Of a DNA stretch of 64,000 nt, positions 1 through 7,453 are shown in pieces. How positions within the stretch are numbered: position 1 is the stretch's first letter; each line of letters starts with the position of its first letter. Under the pieces are notes generated by a model that saw only the letters and a program-made list of their open reading frames with translations, was not told the DNA's origin and searched no databases. Made by a program: the position numbers and the translations under genes. Source of the DNA: Clostridiales bacterium UBA6114 (GTDB lineage Bacteria; Bacillota; Clostridia; Oscillospirales; Butyricicoccaceae); assembly GCA_002423435.1 (NCBI GenBank), contig DIWE01000008.1, positions 83,329 through 147,328 on the forward strand, written 5' to 3'.

Positions 1-1
1 T

Positions 2-358
2 ACGCTTCAGGTGCTGGGGACCACCCCCAATCCGTTTTTGATCACCGGGGTGATGTTCTGCGCGGGCGCGGTCATGACTCAGTTTATGAGCAATACCGGC
101 GCCGCGGGCATCCTTTTCCCGATCGGCATCTCCATTGCCTCAAGCATCGGAGCGGATCCGAGGGCGGTCATCATGGCGGTCGTCATGGGCTGCGGAAGCT
201 CGTTTATGACGCCGATGGCCACGCCGTCAAACGCCATGGTGATGGAAAAGGGGGGAATCCTGTTCCGGGACTTCGTCAGATCCGGCATCCCGCTCATGAT
301 TGCCACGGCGGCCGTCTGCATTATCGGGATTCCGCTGATCTGGCCGTTTTTTGACTAG
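2..358 (+). CDS. C-terminal end of a DASS/SLC13-type Na+-coupled anion symporter (5' end outside window)
   Basis: The reading frame is open from the window edge to a TAG at 356-358, so only about the last 118 residues are present. It shows hydrophobic helices and a conserved segment FMSNTGAAGILFPIG followed by GCGSSFMTPMATPSNAMV. This Ser/Asn/Thr-Pro rich hairpin is typical of the C-terminal half of the divalent anion:sodium symporter family, where it forms part of the Na+ and carboxylate site. The protein would be an inner-membrane importer of a dicarboxylate or related acid. It lies upstream of a CoA-dependent catabolic module but is separated from it by 160 bp holding a palindrome, so co-transcription is doubtful. 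Family is fairly sure, substrate unknown. Confidence 0.75.
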   Translation, partial: TLQVLGTTPNPFLITGVMFCAGAVMTQFMSNTGAAGILFPIGISIASSIGADPRAVIMAVVMGCGSSFMTPMATPSNAMVMEKGGILFRDFVRSGIPLMIATAAVCIIGIPLIWPFFD

Positions 359-466
359 CCCGCAAACCTTGTCATGCGCTGAAAATCTACTATAGAAAAC
401 TAGCAAAACAAGGGGGGATTTTTCACAAATTCTTACGATACACTTATTATTTTTTATGCAATACAA

Positions 467-488
467 TTAGAGCGTGATCACGCTCTAA
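467..488. promoter_or_regulatory. 22-bp perfect palindrome, likely operator of the downstream CoA module
   Basis: TTAGAGCGTGA followed directly by its reverse complement TCACGCTCTAA, 30 bp before the start codon at 519. It sits in an AT-rich intergenic stretch with a TACAAT -10-like sequence at 462-467, so a bound dimer would cover the promoter. No cognate regulator gene is adjacent. I see no second copy in the window. Confidence 0.55.
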
Positions 489-518
489 ATCATCACAAAG
501 GCTGGAGGCTGCGAGAAA

Positions 519-1970
519 ATGAATAAGGTTGGAGTAACGTCGGTCGGGGCATATATCCCGTACTACTATATCGACAGGGGCACGATCGGCAAGGCTTGGG
601 GGACGCGGGGCTCAAAGGGCGTGCGCAGCATCGCGAATTCCGACGAGGACAGCGTCACCATGGCGGTTGAAGCCGCCGCCGATTGTTTCCGCTATGTGGG
701 GAGGGAAAAAATAAGTGCCCTGTATTTCGCCTCGACGACCGCGCCGTACGCGGAGAAGTCGCACGCGGCGCTGATTTCGACGGCATGTGATCTCTCCTCC
801 GGCATATTTGCCGCGGACTTTACCTGCTCGCTTCAGTCGGCGACGTCAGCGTTCAAGGCCGCGCTGGACGCGGCCGCGTCAAATCCCGATGGGGGACAGA
901 TTCTTGTCACGGCCGCGGACTGCCGAAACGCGTATCCGAAGTCACCCGCCGAGCAGATGCTGGGAGACGCGGGCGCGGCGCTCACGGTGGGCAGCGAGAA
1001 CGTCATCGCGACCGTGGAGTACTTCTCAAGCGTGATCAACGAAATAAACGATGTGTGGAGAAACGACGGGGACGCGGTTTTAAGCACCACCGAGCAGCGC
1101 TTTGCAATTGAGGAGGGATACATGGCCGGCATGACCAAAGCGCTTAAGGATATTCTCGACAAGTCCGGAATGCGGCCCTCGGACATCACCAAAGCGGTGC
1201 TCACAACGCCCGGCGCCGGCGAGTACCTGAAGGTTGCGAAAAAGCTCGGCTTTGCACCCGAGCAGCTTCAGGACCCCCTGATGGCGCAGATCGGGGACTG
1301 CGGAACGGCGCAGCCGCTTTTATTGCTCGCCGCGGCACTTGAAACGGCGAAAGCGGGGGATATTATATTGCTGGCCTCCTACGGCAGCGGTTCAAACGCG
1401 TTTATCCTGAAGGTGACCGATGAGGTGCGAAAGATCCAGAAGGTTCCCACCGTCGGCAAATATATGGACAGGAGGGCGGAGTTTAAGGATTATGTCCGTT
1501 TCCTGTCGTTTCGGGGGCTTTTGGACCCGGTTCACGGCGAGCCCTATAAAATTCCGGCCTCTCCCGCGATCAGCTGGCGGGAACAGAATACATATTTGAG
1601 GCTTTACGCGGGCATCTGCAACAAATGCAAAACAGGCGCCTTCCCGACAAACCGCATCTGTTATCGCTGCCGCTCCAAGGACGATTATACCGAAAGCCGC
1701 AGGACGGAGGAAATCACAAGGATCTATTCGTATTCCTGCGACCGCCTCGCGGGCCGCAGCGACGACCCGCTCGTGATACAGGTCGTCGCCGACGACAAGG
1801 ACAATATCCGTTATTACATGAATCTGACCGATTTCCAGGAAGAAGAGGTAAAAATCGGGCTCGAGATGGAATTTACCTTCAGGAAAATCCACAACCTGGC
1901 GGGCTTCCCAAATTACTATTGGAAATTCAGGCCCGTCAGAAAACCGGGAGTGATCAAAGATGAAAGATAA
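519..1970 (+). CDS. HMG-CoA synthase-like protein fused to a C-terminal DUF35 zinc-ribbon/OB-fold domain
   Basis: The first ~330 residues follow the thiolase-fold HMG-CoA synthase pattern. The nucleophile candidate is Cys103 (FTCSLQSA), the PYAEKSHAA segment resembles the Glu-containing loop, and a C-terminal core reads GDCGTAQPLLLLAAALE. Where archaeal HMG-CoA synthases carry His-Gln-Pro before a KLGF segment, this protein reads Thr229-Thr230-Pro, so the usual catalytic His appears absent. From ~355 a DUF35 domain follows, with a four-Cys zinc ribbon (Cys367, 370, 381, 384) and an OB-fold. In archaea, separate thiolase, HMG-CoA synthase and DUF35 proteins form a channelling complex. Here DUF35 is fused and the thiolase gene follows with an 11-nt overlap. 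The RBS is a weak GGAGG 20 nt upstream. The reaction is probably C-C bond formation or cleavage on an acyl-CoA; true HMG-CoA synthesis is not assured. Confidence 0.8.
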   Translation: MNKVGVTSVGAYIPYYYIDRGTIGKAWGTRGSKGVRSIANSDEDSVTMAVEAAADCFRYVGREKISALYFASTTAPYAEKSHAALISTACDLSSGIFAADFTCSLQSATSAFKAALDAAASNPDGGQILVTAADCRNAYPKSPAEQMLGDAGAALTVGSENVIATVEYFSSVINEINDVWRNDGDAVLSTTEQRFAIEEGYMAGMTKALKDILDKSGMRPSDITKAVLTTPGAGEYLKVAKKLGFAPEQLQDPLMAQIGDCGTAQPLLLLAAALETAKAGDIILLASYGSGSNAFILKVTDEVRKIQKVPTVGKYMDRRAEFKDYVRFLSFRGLLDPVHGEPYKIPASPAISWREQNTYLRLYAGICNKCKTGAFPTNRICYRCRSKDDYTESRRTEEITRIYSYSCDRLAGRSDDPLVIQVVADDKDNIRYYMNLTDFQEEEVKIGLEMEFTFRKIHNLAGFPNYYWKFRPVRKPGVIKDER

Positions 1971-3132
1971 AGTGGCAATCGTAGGCATGGGGTGTTCAAA
2001 ATTCGGCGAGCGCTGGGACTGCGGGATGGCGGATCTGATGATCGAAGCCGCTTACGAGGCGTATGAGGACGCGGGCGTCGGTCCGGAGGATATCAAGGCC
2101 TGCTTTTTCTCAAACGGCACCCTGACCGCTCAGGCCGCGAGCGTGGCGGCGGACGCGCTCAAGCTTCGGGACATCCCGATCCTGAGAAACGAAAATTACT
2201 GCTGTTCCGGCCATGTCGCGATGTTCAACGCGTGGATGGCGGTGGCAAGCGGCGCTTTCGACGTCGTCATGGCGCTCGGCGTGGAAAAACTCAAGGACAC
2301 GGGATTCCCGGGGCTCGGCACCGGCAGGGGCACAAGCCCGGTGCGCGAGGCGCGCCGCACGGCGCCCGGTTCCTTCGCGCTGATCGCCACCCGCTATTTT
2401 GAGGAATACGGGCTAAGCTACGAGGAGGGCAGGAAAATGCTCGCCAGAATCGCCGTCAAGAACCATTCGAACGGCATGCTCTGCCCCAGGGCGCATTTTC
2501 ACAAGGAGATCACCGTCGACGACGTGATGAAAGCCCCGATCATCGCGACTCCCTTAAGCCTGTACGACTGCTGCGGAAACAGCGACGGCGCCGCCTGCGC
2601 CATTTTTACGAGGTCGGACAACGCCAGAGCCTTCCGCGACGACCCGGTGTATGTCAAAGGCTTCGGCATTGCGATGGACTCCCTTTTGCCCCATTACAGA
2701 CCGGGGTTTAACTGGATGGACTTTCAGTCGCTTCAAAAATCGTCGGCGACGGCCTATGAAATGGCCGGCATCAGGAATCCGAGGGAGGAAATCGATGTAG
2801 CCGAGGTGCACGACTGTTTTACCGCGACCGAAATGATTATTTATGAGAACTTCGGGTTCAGCGCGAAGGGACGTGCGAAGGAGGATATCGACTCCGGGTT
2901 CTTCGAGCGCACCGGCGGCCTTCCGGTCAACACCGACGGCGGCCTGAAATGCTTCGGCCACCCCGTGGGCGCGAGCGGCATCCGCATGACATACGAGTGC
3001 TACAAGCAGCTTCAGCACAAGGTCGACAACCCGAAGCGGCAGATAGCGCGCTGCGATATCGGCCTGTCGCACACCTTCGGCGGAGGGCCCCAGATCAGCA
3101 GCGTGCTGATCACCGGCAATGAAAAAGGGTAA
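1960..3132 (+). CDS. SCP2/lipid-transfer-type thiolase (acetyl-CoA acetyltransferase family)
   Basis: A 390-residue thiolase of the SCP2-thiolase subgroup. Cys81 in ENYCCSG aligns with the nucleophilic Cys of the CASG motif. EVHDCFTATE supplies the second-domain His, and CFGHPVGASG is the conserved GHP motif near the C-terminus. These enzymes cleave or form 3-oxoacyl-CoA, and the Ltp2-like relatives perform retro-aldol cleavage together with a DUF35 partner. The gene overlaps the HMGS-like/DUF35 gene by 11 nt, so the two are translationally coupled and their products probably form a complex like the archaeal thiolase/HMGS/DUF35 assembly. Cytosolic. The acyl substrate cannot be read from the sequence. 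Confidence 0.85.
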   Translation: MKDKVAIVGMGCSKFGERWDCGMADLMIEAAYEAYEDAGVGPEDIKACFFSNGTLTAQAASVAADALKLRDIPILRNENYCCSGHVAMFNAWMAVASGAFDVVMALGVEKLKDTGFPGLGTGRGTSPVREARRTAPGSFALIATRYFEEYGLSYEEGRKMLARIAVKNHSNGMLCPRAHFHKEITVDDVMKAPIIATPLSLYDCCGNSDGAACAIFTRSDNARAFRDDPVYVKGFGIAMDSLLPHYRPGFNWMDFQSLQKSSATAYEMAGIRNPREEIDVAEVHDCFTATEMIIYENFGFSAKGRAKEDIDSGFFERTGGLPVNTDGGLKCFGHPVGASGIRMTYECYKQLQHKVDNPKRQIARCDIGLSHTFGGGPQISSVLITGNEKG

Positions 3133-3173
3133 AAACCGCAAAATCCGATCAGATGGAAGGAATGGTCGTCATT

Positions 3174-4373
3174 ATGAATATAAAAAACGGTTCCGCTCTG
3201 GCGGGGCTTAAGGTCCTCGACATGGGGCGGGTGCTCGCCGCCCCCCTGTGCACATCGATTCTCGCCGACCTGGGCGCGGACGTCATTAAAATCGAAGAAC
3301 CCGGATCGGGGGACATGGCTCGGGATAATTTGCCGAAAAAGGATGGCGTGAGCACCTATTTTGTCAATTTTAACAGAAGCAAGCGGGGCGTCACCCTCAA
3401 CCTGAAGGAGGCGGACGGAAAGGAGGTCCTCAAAAAGCTTGTCGAAAAGGCCGATGTGATCGTCGAAAACTTCCGGCCGGGGGTCATGGCAAAGCTGGGC
3501 TTTGATTACAGCAGCCTTAAAATGATCAATCCGGGGATCATCTATGCGTCGATTTCCGGGTTCGGGCAGGAGGGGCCCTACGCCAAACGCGCAGGTTTTG
3601 ACCCGATCGCGCAGGCGATGAGCGGGATCATGAGCGTTACCGGCATGCCGGACTCCGAAAGGGTGAGATGCGGGGCGTCCATCGCCGACGTCATGGCGGC
3701 GCAAAACGCCGCGCTCGCCATCCTTGCCGCGCTTTTGTACCGGGGCAAAACCGGCGTCGGACAGATGATCGACGTCGCGCTGACCGACGTCTCCATCCTG
3801 GCGCTTTCCAGCGTCAACCAGGTTTACCTGACCGACGGCACGATCCCAAAGCCGATGGGCAACGGTTATGCGGCAAGCGCGCCCGGCAGCAGCTTCCCTA
3901 CGAAGGACGGTCACGTCGTTTTGCTCACGGCGGGGGACGCGCAGTGGAGAAAATTCTGCGAGGTGATGGGGCATCCCGAGTGGACCGCGGTCCCCGAGTT
4001 TATCGACAACGACTCCCGCGTCAGGAATAAGCAAATGCTTCACGCAAAAATCCGCGAGGTCACAAAAACCATGGAAACCGACGAGCTTATCGATAAGCTG
4101 ACCGCGGCGGGCCTTCCGGCAGCGCCGATCATGAATATCGCGCAGGTTGCCGAGGACCCCCATTTCCAGGGTGTGCGCAAGATGTTCACCGAGGTTTCGC
4201 ACCCGGACATCGGCACCGTCCACATTACAAACCAGGGCTTTAAGATGTCGGAAACCAACCCTTACGTCAGATGCTGCGCCCCGCTGCTCGGCGAGCACAA
4301 TATGGAGATTTACACGGAGCTTGGGCTTTCCGAGGAACAAATTAAAGAGCTGTCCGGAAGAGGCGTCATCTGA
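3174..4373 (+). CDS. Class III (CaiB/BaiF) CoA-transferase
   Basis: About 399 residues with the family N-terminus LAGLKVLDMGRVLAAPLCT, the LADLGADVIKIEEPGSGD segment, LNLKEADGKEVLKKLVEKADVIVENFRPG and an ISGFGQEGPYAKRAGFD block. These are hallmarks of formyl-CoA transferase-like enzymes that move CoA between carboxylic acids. The catalytic Asp of the family is probably in the SIADVMAAQNA segment. Possible ATGs are at 3153, 3162 and 3174. A GGAAGGA at 3155-3161 favours 3174 (12 nt spacing), although 3153 cannot be excluded. It follows the thiolase by about 40 bp in the same operon and would activate the acid that the thiolase-type enzymes later act on. Confidence 0.85.
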   Translation: MNIKNGSALAGLKVLDMGRVLAAPLCTSILADLGADVIKIEEPGSGDMARDNLPKKDGVSTYFVNFNRSKRGVTLNLKEADGKEVLKKLVEKADVIVENFRPGVMAKLGFDYSSLKMINPGIIYASISGFGQEGPYAKRAGFDPIAQAMSGIMSVTGMPDSERVRCGASIADVMAAQNAALAILAALLYRGKTGVGQMIDVALTDVSILALSSVNQVYLTDGTIPKPMGNGYAASAPGSSFPTKDGHVVLLTAGDAQWRKFCEVMGHPEWTAVPEFIDNDSRVRNKQMLHAKIREVTKTMETDELIDKLTAAGLPAAPIMNIAQVAEDPHFQGVRKMFTEVSHPDIGTVHITNQGFKMSETNPYVRCCAPLLGEHNMEIYTELGLSEEQIKELSGRGVI

Positions 4374-4438
4374 ATTCCCCTTTACTTATTCAGTTGATAC
4401 GGCGATCACGCTGCACTATATAAAAAGGAGGAAACAAA

Positions 4439-4825
4439 ATGTTTCAAAAAATGGAGAAGCTTCAGCAAATTGTCAACGGGCCGGAAGGTGAATCCTTCAG
4501 GGAGTTCTACTACGGAAAATTTTTCACCGGCACAGTCACCCTGATCGACGGGGATGAAAAGGCAACGCTTTCCTTCCATCAAGGAAAGATATACGTTATC
4601 GCCTCCGGTATCCCGGACACCGGCGTCGACATCGGCGTGAGCGGAACAACGGAGGCGTGGGACGCTTTCTGCGGGCATAAGAGCCTCACCGTCGCGAGCA
4701 GCCGCGTCAGCACCGACGCCGACAAGCCCTACCCAAGGCTCGCCCAGCTCGGCGGCATCATCCGCGTACGACAGAATTTCAACCCTCTCGCGCAGCTTTG
4801 CAGACTGTACGCGGGCATCCGCTGA
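4439..4825 (+). CDS. Small SCP2-like protein of uncertain function
   Basis: A 128-residue soluble protein preceded by a strong AAAGGAGG. The pattern of a short helix, then beta strands GTVTLIDGDEKATLSFHQGKIYVIASG, a GVDIGVSGTTEAWDAFCG turn, and an ending NPLAQLCRLYAGI resembles the sterol-carrier SCP2 fold, which holds acyl-CoAs or hydrophobic ligands. The match is weak and by eye only. It lies between a CoA-transferase and an alpha/beta hydrolase gene in an acyl-CoA operon, which fits an acyl carrier or accessory role. No catalytic residues are recognised. Confidence 0.5.
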   Translation: MFQKMEKLQQIVNGPEGESFREFYYGKFFTGTVTLIDGDEKATLSFHQGKIYVIASGIPDTGVDIGVSGTTEAWDAFCGHKSLTVASSRVSTDADKPYPRLAQLGGIIRVRQNFNPLAQLCRLYAGIR

Positions 4826-4894
4826 AAAGGCGCACCCCGGACCGGTTTATCGTTTTACAAAAAACGAATCAATCATTTAGGAGGTATGAATGAA

Positions 4895-5698
4895 ATGGCT
4901 ATTACCGGCTTTTACGAGAAAGTAAACGGAATCAAGATCTATTGCGAAACCAACAACGGACCCGACGACGAGGCGACAGTGATCTGCCTGCATACCGCCG
5001 GGCGCGAAAACCGCCAGTACCACGAGCTTATGGATCTGCTCGCGGACAAATACCGCCTGATCTCCTTCGACATGCCCGGCCACGGCAAAAGCTGGCCCCT
5101 GCCCGGAAACAAGGTCGTAAACAATTTCAGGGACTACGGCAAGTGGATCTGGGACGTCGTCACCGCGCTGGACGTCGAAAATCCCATCATCATGGGATGC
5201 TCGATGGGCGGCAATATCTGCTACTACATGGGCATCAACTATCCGGTCCGCGCCATTGTACCCTGCCAGGGCGCCGACTATACCCCGAATATCGCGCCGG
5301 AGGTGCTGTACCTCCTCGACCATCCGTATGTAAGCTGCCAGCATTCCCACCTGGAATTCACCGAATGCCTGATCGGCAGGAAGACGAGCCAGGAGCGCAA
5401 GGACTTCATTTTCTGGGGCGTGCGGCAGGAGATCGGCATTGTAAAGCAGGGCGATTTGACGCAGTACAACGGGTTTGACGTACGCGACCAGGTCTGCGAG
5501 ATCGCCTGCCCGACCCTGATCATCCACGGCCTCGACGATACCGGCCCGACGGACGAAATGGCGAGAAGGACGACAGCCAAGATGAAAAAATGCCAAAACC
5601 TTGTCTATAAGCCCATTGAAGGGTACGGCCATTTTATTATTGTCGAAGCCCCGGAGATTGTCGCCGAGGCGCTTGACGAATTTATCCGGACATTGTAG
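4895..5698 (+). CDS. Alpha/beta hydrolase (enol-lactonase/esterase-like)
   Basis: About 267 residues with a complete catalytic triad layout: nucleophile Ser in GCSMGGN, acid in IIHGLDDTGPTDEM and His in EGYGHFIIVEAPE. The oxyanion strand region is VICLHTAGRENRQY. The closest well-known type is the 3-oxoadipate enol-lactonase/peroxidase-like fold, but thioesterase or C-C hydrolase activity is equally possible. AGGAGG at 4879-4884 is only 1 nt from the ATG at 4886 but 10 nt from the ATG at 4895, so the shorter start is preferred. It follows the SCP2-like gene and precedes an enolase-superfamily gene, a combination that recalls lactone-forming and lactone-opening steps of ring catabolism. Confidence 0.8.
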   Translation: MAITGFYEKVNGIKIYCETNNGPDDEATVICLHTAGRENRQYHELMDLLADKYRLISFDMPGHGKSWPLPGNKVVNNFRDYGKWIWDVVTALDVENPIIMGCSMGGNICYYMGINYPVRAIVPCQGADYTPNIAPEVLYLLDHPYVSCQHSHLEFTECLIGRKTSQERKDFIFWGVRQEIGIVKQGDLTQYNGFDVRDQVCEIACPTLIIHGLDDTGPTDEMARRTTAKMKKCQNLVYKPIEGYGHFIIVEAPEIVAEALDEFIRTL

Positions 5699-5813
5699 CC
5701 GCGCTAAAATCATCCGGAAGGCCGGCTTTTATAAAGGCCCGGACATTCCGGCCCGAATCACGGAAATTGTTTTTCTTTTTACCTGGCGCATTCTATTTTG
5801 GGGGATGAATTCC

Positions 5814-6932
5814 ATGAAAATCGCAAATGTTGAGGCTATTCCCGTAAGCATTCCGATCAAAGTCCCCATGCACTGGGCAACCGGCAATTTAAAGGCGATC
5901 GACATCGTGCTCGTAAAAATCACGGCCGAGGACGGCACGACCGGCTATGCCGAAGCAGTTCCGAGGCCGGGGATCTACGGCAGCACGCAGCAATCGATCT
6001 ATTATGCGGTTAAGGACTACCTCGCGCCCGCATTCATCGGCGAGGACTCCTTCGCGGTGGAACGCATTATGGAAAAATACCGGCTGTTGCTGTTTTCCAA
6101 CCTTGCGGCAAAGGCGGCGCTGGATGTCGCGCTCTACGATTTAAACGGCAAGCTTTTAAAAACGCCCGCCTGCCATTTGATGGGCGGCTGCTACCGCACA
6201 AAGGTCAAGCTTTCCTGGACAAATTTCGGGACCTATTACGGAATGGACTCAATGGTGGAGGACGCGAAAGAAAAATACAAGGAGGGCTACCGGGCAATCA
6301 AGGTCAAGGCGGGGGTGTCGATCGAAGAGGACATAAAGCTCTGCACGCTCATCCGCGAGGCGTGTCCCGATATGGAAATCAACATCGATCCCAACATGGT
6401 ATATAACCGCGAGGAGGCCTATCGCCTGGGAAAGGCGCTGGAGGGAATCATCCAAAGCTTTGAGGAACCGATCCAGTATTGGGACGACGAGGGCAGAAAA
6501 GAGCTCGCCGGCAAGGTAAATATCCCGATTCTGAGCGATGAAAGCACGTTTACCGTCGATATGGTCCAGCATCAGATGAAGCTCGGCGCCATCAAGCGTC
6601 TCGGCCTGAAAGTCCCGCGCACCGGCTTTACCCTGTCGGCCAAGGCGATCCACCTGGCGGAAGCCAACAATATCCCCTGCCAGATCAGCACGCAGGCCGA
6701 ATGCGATCTCGGCGCCGCCGCCTGTCTGCAGCTTGCCGCCGCATACAGGCAGATCTCCCTGCCCTGCGAGCTCGCCCTCTATAGAAACAGCATATGCGAC
6801 ACCGCCGACACCATGAAGATACTGAAGACCCCGATCAAAATAGAGGACGGGTACATGCACGTCCCCGACGGCCCCGGGCTCGGCGTCGAGCTCGATTGGG
6901 ATAAGATCGAAGCGTACGCGGTAAGGTTCTAG
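5814..6932 (+). CDS. Enolase-superfamily enzyme (muconate-cycloisomerase / dipeptide-epimerase subgroup)
   Basis: A 372-residue mandelate-racemase/muconate-lactonizing type protein. Catalytic pair Lys163-x-Lys165 (AIKVKAG), metal ligands Asp192 (NIDPN), Glu217 (FEEP) and Asp242 (LSDES), and the opposite-face Lys266 (GLKVPRTG) are all present, so it should be active on a carboxylate by alpha-proton abstraction. GGGGG at 5800-5804 suits the ATG at 5814 (spacing 9) better than the ATG at 5805. The reaction may be cycloisomerisation, epimerisation or dehydration. The neighbouring alpha/beta hydrolase and CoA enzymes suggest a ring or branched acid pathway. Substrate unknown. Confidence 0.85.
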   Translation: MKIANVEAIPVSIPIKVPMHWATGNLKAIDIVLVKITAEDGTTGYAEAVPRPGIYGSTQQSIYYAVKDYLAPAFIGEDSFAVERIMEKYRLLLFSNLAAKAALDVALYDLNGKLLKTPACHLMGGCYRTKVKLSWTNFGTYYGMDSMVEDAKEKYKEGYRAIKVKAGVSIEEDIKLCTLIREACPDMEINIDPNMVYNREEAYRLGKALEGIIQSFEEPIQYWDDEGRKELAGKVNIPILSDESTFTVDMVQHQMKLGAIKRLGLKVPRTGFTLSAKAIHLAEANNIPCQISTQAECDLGAAACLQLAAAYRQISLPCELALYRNSICDTADTMKILKTPIKIEDGYMHVPDGPGLGVELDWDKIEAYAVRF

Positions 6933-7000
6933 GAGGCGATACCAGGATGCTTATCTCAGTTTTACGTATTCCGGAGATAAAAATATGAAGGAGGATTTTT

Positions 7001-7453
7001 ATGAAGCTGAGCGAAAAAGCAATCGACCGCCTGGTCGCGTTTGAGGCGCTGGGCTGGCTGATTGTGGTCGTCGCTTGTATGACAGGCTTTGGCTGGGCGT
7101 CGATGTGGGTCGTCGGATTCATGGTGGCGGCGCATATGCTGGTCGGTTCGGTACATAACAACGGAGTGCACAAAAAGTTTTTGATATACCCGATCGCCCT
7201 TTGGCTCGCGGTCTTTCTGATCTCCATGGCGGGCATGCAATATTACTATTTCCTGTTCTGGGATAGCCCTTCCACTTTTTTGATCCTCGGCATGCATCCG
7301 TCCTCGTTCTATATGCACGTCGTATACTGGTGGTGCAGCATCGCGTGCGTCCCCGTCGGCCTGATCCTTCATACGAAGTACTGGCTGCCCGACGAAGCAT
7401 GGGAAAGGTTTGAGAAGGAAGCAAATCTTAAAAAGGAGGAGACCACAAGATGA
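7001..7453 (+). CDS. Small membrane protein, probable accessory subunit of the adjacent Na+/solute symporter
   Basis: 150 residues with about four transmembrane segments (roughly 15-35, 38-52, 63-83 and 100-125) and a charged C-terminal tail ending EKEANLKKEETTR. The stop codon overlaps the start of the SSS symporter gene by 4 nt (ATGA), so translation is coupled. Small membrane partners are known for some SSS permeases, which is the basis for the call. I do not recognise the family itself. GGAGG lies 6-7 nt before the start. Confidence 0.55.
   Translation: MKLSEKAIDRLVAFEALGWLIVVVACMTGFGWASMWVVGFMVAAHMLVGSVHNNGVHKKFLIYPIALWLAVFLISMAGMQYYYFLFWDSPSTFLILGMHPSSFYMHVVYWWCSIACVPVGLILHTKYWLPDEAWERFEKEANLKKEETTR

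Noticed and set aside
519..3132. Mevalonate pathway genes
   Set aside because: Despite HMG-CoA-synthase-like and thiolase genes, no reductase or kinases are present and the expected catalytic His seems missing, so a catabolic CoA role is more likely.
3012..4340. Long minus-strand open frame (442 codons) opposite the CoA-transferase gene
   Set aside because: It is a shadow of a GC-rich coding strand. Its translation has no recognisable family, and the plus-strand gene has full conserved motifs.
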